The notes under the pieces: generated by a model
Databases searched by the model: none
Told to the model about the DNA's origin: nothing
Seen by the model: the letters and a program-made list of their open reading frames with translations, nothing else
Shown here: positions 60,006 through 64,000 of the stretch, piece by piece
Numbering within the stretch: the stretch's first letter is position 1
Layout: each line of letters opens with the position of its first letter
DNA from: Proteles cristata cristata
Lineage: Eukaryota; Chordata; Mammalia; Carnivora; Hyaenidae
Length of the DNA: 64,000 nt
Direction of reading: 5' to 3'
Assembly (NCBI GenBank): GCA_017311185.1
Contig: JAESUZ010000128.1
Location: forward strand, 1-64,000
Made by a program: the position numbers and the translations under genes

Positions 60006-60055
60006 GAGTGTGTGTCTGTGTGTGTGTGCGCGTGCACACACATGTGTATGTGTGT
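60006..60055 (+). repeat. (TG)n/(CA)n-type microsatellite
   Basis: GTGTGTGTCTGTGTGTGTGTG, then GCGCGTGCACACACATGTG: an alternating purine-pyrimidine tract of about 50 bases, of a kind that can adopt Z-DNA. Confidence 0.85.
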
Positions 60056-60422
60056 AATAGCTGAAGCTAGGACTTCCAGTACTTTGTTAAATAACAGTGA
60101 TGAGAGCCACCACTCCTCTCTTATTCCTGATCTAAGGGGAAATCTCTCCGTTTTTCCGCATTTGGGATGATATGAGCTATGAGCCGTCCTTATTGCCTTT
60201 TATGAGTTATGTTCCCCCTTCTTTATGAGTTGTGTTCCCTTTGTTCTTAGTTTGTTGAGGGTTTTTACCACCGTGAATGGACGGTATACTTTGTCAACTA
60301 CTTTTTCTGCATCTATTGAAATAATCATTCAGGTCTTATTCTTTCATTTATTACTATGGTATATAATGATTGATTTGCATATATTGAACTACCCTTGCGG
60401 TGTTGGTTAAATTGACCTTTAA

Positions 60423-60515
60423 GAGGTCACCTACCTGGTTCAGTTGAGGGATGATGCAACTCTTGATCTCAGTGTTGTGAGTTCATTTTGGTATGGAGAT
60501 TACTTAAAAATGTTA
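60423..60515 (+). mobile_element. SINEC fragment, plus, very short
   Basis: CTACCTGGTTCAGTTGAGG, then AACTCTTGATCTCAGTGTTG and TGAGTTCATTTTGG, resemble the tRNA-derived head of an old SINEC. The CT tail is absent. Antisense L1 ORF2 sequence resumes at about 60516-60840 (TATTTCATTTTTGATGTAAATGG). Confidence 0.6.
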
Positions 60516-60920
60516 AAAAAAGTATTTATTCTGAAGTATTTCATTTTTGATGTAAATGGGATTGTTTTCCTTAATCATTTTTCAGTTAGTTGATCGGTAG
60601 TGTGTAGAGAGAGACAACTGGTTTTGTATTTTGATTTTGTAATCGGATACTTCACTGTATGCATTTTTCTGTCAGTTTTTGTAGACTGAATCTGATATGT
60701 TGATTTTTTGTTTTTATATATTTTCTTATAATATCTTATGATCTTTGCTACAAGTATATCATTTTTGTGCTCATTATATTGATTTAACTTCATAGGAACC
60801 CCAAAATTGCTCAGCACTGTGATAATTGTAGTTGCCTTTTTTGCTATCCTTTAGGTAATTGTAAACTTTCAAACTCTGTTTTTCCCTCTGCACGAATGCT
60901 TATTTAAAATAATGAAGTCT

Positions 60921-61137
60921 TGGGGCCCCTGGGTGGCTTAGTCGGTTAAGCATCAGACTTTCGCTTGGGTCATGATCTCGCAGTTCGAGGGTTCGAGCCC
61001 CGCGTCGGGCTCTGTGCTGACTGCCAGCTCAGAGCCTGGAGCCTGTTTCAGAGTCTGTGTCTCTCCCTCTCTGGCCCTCCCCTGCTCACGCTCTCTCTCT
61101 CCCTCTCCTAGAAAGAAATAAAAATATTTAAAGAAAT
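60921..61137 (+). mobile_element. Felid SINE, plus, 15-bp target duplication
   Basis: AAAATAATGAAGTCT at 60906-60920 recurs at 61138-61152. Head GGGGCCCCTGGGTGGCTTAG, intact B box GGTTCGAGCCCCGCG. Confidence 0.95.
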
Positions 61138-61731
61138 AAAATAATGAAGTCTGAACATATCAAAATTACATTAATAGTGTATTAATAATAATATCAGTGG
61201 TATGGTTATATCATAACAACTTTGCATGAGAAACAACCAAAAGAGGTTTTTAAATACAGAATTGGACTTCTTCTCAGGTCTGTCAATCTTCAGGAGTCAT
61301 AGGCAGCTTTTTAAAGCCCTACAAGGGATTCTCATAGGTAGGGTATCAGGACCACTTAATATAGAAAGATATGTTAATTTTCTTACATAATTATACCACT
61401 TTTCAGTTTTAGTGGCAGCGTTTGACCTAAAAAGGATCGTATTATACCTTTATCTCTCTCTCTCTCTCTTTTTTTTAATTTTTTTCTTTTATCTCTGTTA
61501 CTAAGGTGAATATTAAGATATTTATTCATGCATGTAAACTACTTTGTACTTCTTTCAATCCACGGATTTTTTTAAGAAATTAGAGAGTGAGTGAAGAAAA
61601 GAGGAGAGTTTGTAATGGAACAGTTAGGTGAGCTTTTTCTTAATGTGCTAATTTGAAAGTATTTGTGGGTATAATTAGTGTGCGGAAATTAATTTTGGTA
61701 TAAGTTAAGAGTAATTTCTTTGTTTCTAAAG

Positions 61732-61812
61732 ATAATAAAGCTGATGTTATTTTAAAATACAATGCCGATGAAGCCAGAAATCTGAAGGCGTATGGTGAGC
61801 TTCCCGAACATG
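61732..61812 (+). pseudogene. EIF1AY: eIF1A exon 5 with damaged acceptor
   Basis: The coding sequence [16 protein letters not shown], then [10 protein letters not shown], is clear, ending at a GTAATG donor. The Asp codon GAT that must follow exon 4 starts at 61731, but the only AG usable as acceptor is 61730-61731, so its G is the same base as the first base of the codon. Splicing there starts the exon at 61732, one base short and out of frame. Asn replaces the usual Ser at residue 102. No intact acceptor is seen nearby that would keep the frame. Confidence 0.75.
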
Positions 61813-62287
61813 GTAATGTCAACATTACTGTATTTCCCTGTCTTAACATATTACCGTTGGTGTTTAGATGAACAATTTTGATGGAATTTTCTCTTGTTTA
61901 TATATTCTTTGTCTATTTAGTTATTATAAGTTAGTTTTAATATGTGTGTTATACTAAATGCTAATAAGTTTACTAATTCATATGTCCTGTTGTCCAATAA
62001 CTTAAAGAATACATTGTTAGAGGTTTTTTTAGCTGTTTTCAAGAAATTGTTTTTAAGTAAGTGAGGCAAATAATTATGATATTGGTATTGATTTTTATAG
62101 GAAACTGGTCTTTTCTTCTTAGCATTAATAGTCTTCTGTAGAGTTGTGTGTCTTAGTAGACATTTTTTTCTAATGTCAGATCTATTACATTTTCACTGTA
62201 GTAAACTTAAAGAGATCATAATATCAAAGAGAAAAGAAATTTTTCCTAAGGTCACAGTTTTCGCTTGGCAGCTATTTTATTTTTGTT

Positions 62288-62499
62288 TAATTTTTTTTAA
62301 AATTTATTTCTAGTAGAGAGAGAGAGACAACGTGAGCAGGGTAGAGTCAGAGAGAGAGGGAGTCACAGACTGAAACTGGGTCCAGGCTCTGAGCTGATAG
62401 TCAGCAGAGAGCCCAACGCGGGGCCCGAACCCACGAATCGCAAGATCATGACCTAAGCGAAAGTCAGACGCTTAACCGACTAAGCCACCCAGGCGCCCC
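62288..62499 (-). mobile_element. Felid SINE, antisense
   Basis: T-rich tail, GAGAGAGAGAGACAACGTGAG, complement of the head ending AAGCCACCCAGGCGCCCC. Close to the felid consensus. Confidence 0.92.
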
Positions 62500-62845
62500 T
62501 GAATTTTTCTCTTGTAACTAAGAGGCTCGTGGTACCTGTTTGTCAGTTTTGGAAAATTAAAATTGAATGGTTGAAGAAAGCTAAGTGCTTGGGGAAGCGG
62601 TTATGAGAGAAATAAAATTACGATTCCATTGTTTCATAAAATGACTGTACTTATTTTTCTAACACAGTAATGAAATTTCCCTACTGTTGCTCAGAAATAC
62701 TGGAAAAGTCGAGAAGATAGAAAAGCAGTTTTTGGTGTTGGCATTAAACTACATACGTAAAGATTTCACTTTTCATTTAGAATCGTCTAATGCAGTAATG
62801 ATAAACATAGTGCTTCTTAAATTGGAATTTTAAAATTGGAGACTA

Positions 62846-63073
62846 GGGGTGCCAGGGTGGCTCAGTCCGTTGGGCGTCCGACTTTGGCTCCGGTCATGAT
62901 CTCATGGTTCATGGGTTCGAGCCCCGCGTCGCGCTCTGTGCTGATTGTCAGCTCAGAGCCTGGAGCCTGTTTCAGATTCTGTGTCTCCCTCTGTCTCTGA
63001 CCCTCCTCTGCTCGCGCTGTTTCTCTCTCTCTCTCTCTAAGAAATAATTAAAACATTAAAAAACTTAAAAAAT
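62846..63073 (+). mobile_element. Felid SINE, plus
   Basis: GGGGTGCCAGGGTGGCTCAG head, GGGTTCGAGCCCCGCG B box, CT run and A-rich tail. It lies 350 bp from an antisense copy, forming an inverted pair within intron 5. Confidence 0.92.
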
Positions 63074-64000
63074 AGGAAATAGATGGCCTCATGAGCAATT
63101 CGAGACCGTTCACTGCAGTGGATGCTGCCTATAATGTAGAGTAGGGACGTGAAGGTCACAGGAGTTACCTGTATCTGAAGGAGTCATCGGAGATTTTCTC
63201 AAGGAAGAGTTTATCGGAACTGGAATTGATATACTTCTTAAAGTGGAGAAGGCAAGAAGGACATTATGAAAGGAATGGTAGATTAGATGACTCCTAATAA
63301 TTATAGATGGTATACAAACTCAAAATGATAGCATCCCATGGTACTAAGTACTGTTCTTAACATGTAGTTCTTCATTGTTAGAATATTTCCATTTCTTAGC
63401 CAACCTTTCTATTTTTTACTTCTTAGAATTCAACATTCTTGTCTAATCTCTCCTACGAAGACTCAAAATTAAGTGTGTTTCTCCTTGAATGAAGAGAGAA
63501 CCTTTCTAACTTTGGTATCCTTCCTCAAAGGGTGTGAAGATGAGAAAAGACGTGAAGAGAATCCGACTTCTGGTTATCGGAAAACCAGTCAGGAGTGTTG
63601 GCAGACTTAGGTGAAAAAACGTAGTCAATTGAAGTCATGGTCCTATGACTCGTGAAAGGTCAGCAGTTGTTTTCATTCGGTATTTACAAAATCTGAGGGT
63701 GGGACCTGGAGGAATCATTCCGTATCTTACTCATACAGCACTTTGTTGAATACAGAGAGGCGATGTGAGTGGGATATAGTGTGCTGTGTCATCCCATCTG
63801 TGCATGGTCTGGGCCACGTTCGCTTCAGATACACGACAATTTCTGCATTTTTTGCACAGCTCTCCCTTTTGGCCTTTGCAGAATGAGAGTCCTTCAGAGA
63901 TACTTCTGTGGTTTATGTGATTAGAAGTTCTTTTAAGATGTTTGAGGTTTAATCAGTCTAGTAATACATTGAATCAGTAGTCAAAATGTTCTATCATTGT

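Larger units (their letters stand above)
58546..60410 (-). mobile_element. L1 ORF2 fragment, antisense
   Basis: It starts inside the ORF2 C-terminus (TTTGGGTAAGTTCCTAGTGG, then GAGGAGCCTCCATACTGTTTT and GCATTGCTACTAACAGTGTAG) and runs inward to the fingers/palm region (TTTTTCTGCATCTATTGAAAT). It lacks the 3' UTR and has no intact frame. It includes a TTTTG run (58928-58966) and a TG/CA run (60006-60055). Confidence 0.85.
50117..61731 (+). other. eIF1A intron 4, 11.6 kb, L1-filled
   Basis: The first 1.7 kb (to about 51780) is AT-rich with faint antisense L1 traces only. 51780-60840 is mostly antisense L1 with four SINE copies or fragments; 61138-61731 has no recognised repeat. It ends TTTCTTTGTTTCTAAAG, where the expected exon 5 starts. 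Confidence 0.75.
44759..61812 (+). pseudogene. EIF1AY: Translation initiation factor eIF1A gene, Y-type copy, exons 1-5, disabled
   Basis: Five exons (44759-44774, 46452-46535, 48930-49033, 50066-50116 and 61732-61812) spell the first 112 or so residues of the 144-residue eIF1A protein, which binds the small ribosomal subunit with eIF1 and supports scanning and start-codon choice through an OB fold and charged tails. The first 68 codons are clean and match the family closely. In exon 4 the Arg codon at residue 82 is TGA, and two core residues are replaced by Arg and Ser. The exon 5 acceptor appears to have lost one base, which would shift the frame. The last exons, with the acidic C-terminal tail, lie outside the window. 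The Y assignment rests on the taxilin neighbour and on decay; an X or other copy is less likely. It could still be transcribed, with nonsense-mediated decay expected. Confidence 0.8.
61813..64000 (+). other. eIF1A intron 5 to the window edge
   Basis: AT-rich, with one antisense and one sense SINE. No further eIF1A exon, which would encode the acidic tail (D-D-D-E and D-D-I repeats), is visible before 64000. The stretch after 63075 holds no repeat I recognise. Confidence 0.65.

Noticed and set aside
62000..64000. Last eIF1A exons in the right flank
   Set aside because: No sequence encoding the acidic D/E-rich tail with splice sites was found; those exons are probably outside the window.

Overview
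The window is mammalian nuclear DNA, almost certainly from a cat-family (Felidae) carnivore. It carries about 27 copies or fragments of a tRNA-Lys-derived SINE with a CT-rich tail, the SINEC family typical of felids, in both orientations. It also has many L1 elements with the carnivore-type 3' end. Two recognisable host genes lie on the + strand: two internal exons of a gamma-taxilin gene (TXLNG/TXLNGY) at 22.8-24.9 kb, and exons 1-5 of an eIF1A gene (EIF1AX/EIF1AY) at 44.8-61.8 kb. On the human X chromosome these genes are megabases apart, while on mammalian Y chromosomes they are close neighbours. With the repeat load and decay, a male-specific Y region is the best reading; this is inference, not proof.

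Layout. 0.1-9.1 kb: old repeats and unassigned sequence, then a CpG-rich minisatellite of about 2 kb (67-bp unit, about 30 copies). A 173-bp segment abutting its right edge is duplicated 8.8 kb upstream. 9.2-15.0 kb: antisense L1 sequence. 15.0-21.0 kb: a minus-strand betaretrovirus-like (class II) endogenous provirus with a Lys primer site, gag, partial pol and env; two SINEs are inserted and its upstream LTR is cut. 21.0-25 kb: the taxilin exons and introns. 25-34 kb: SINEs, L1 pieces and unassigned sequence. 34.1-38.2 kb: a plus-strand gammaretrovirus-like (class I) provirus with gag and env but no recognisable pol and no upstream LTR. 38.2-44.3 kb: L1 fragments and unassigned DNA. 44.4-61.8 kb: the eIF1A gene, with an 11.6-kb intron 4 filled mostly by antisense L1s, one of them with ORF2, ORF1 and 5' UTR parts. 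61.8-64 kb: intron 5; the last exons lie beyond the right edge.

The eIF1A copy keeps a housekeeping-type promoter, start codon, splice sites and clean exons 1-3. Exon 4 carries an in-frame TGA and two severe substitutions, and the exon 5 acceptor seems to have lost one base, so as read here the gene is broken. No operon-like system, CRISPR array or new defence locus is present. The most interesting items are the decayed EIF1AY copy, the 67-bp higher-order minisatellite with its flanking duplication, and the two rearranged proviruses.
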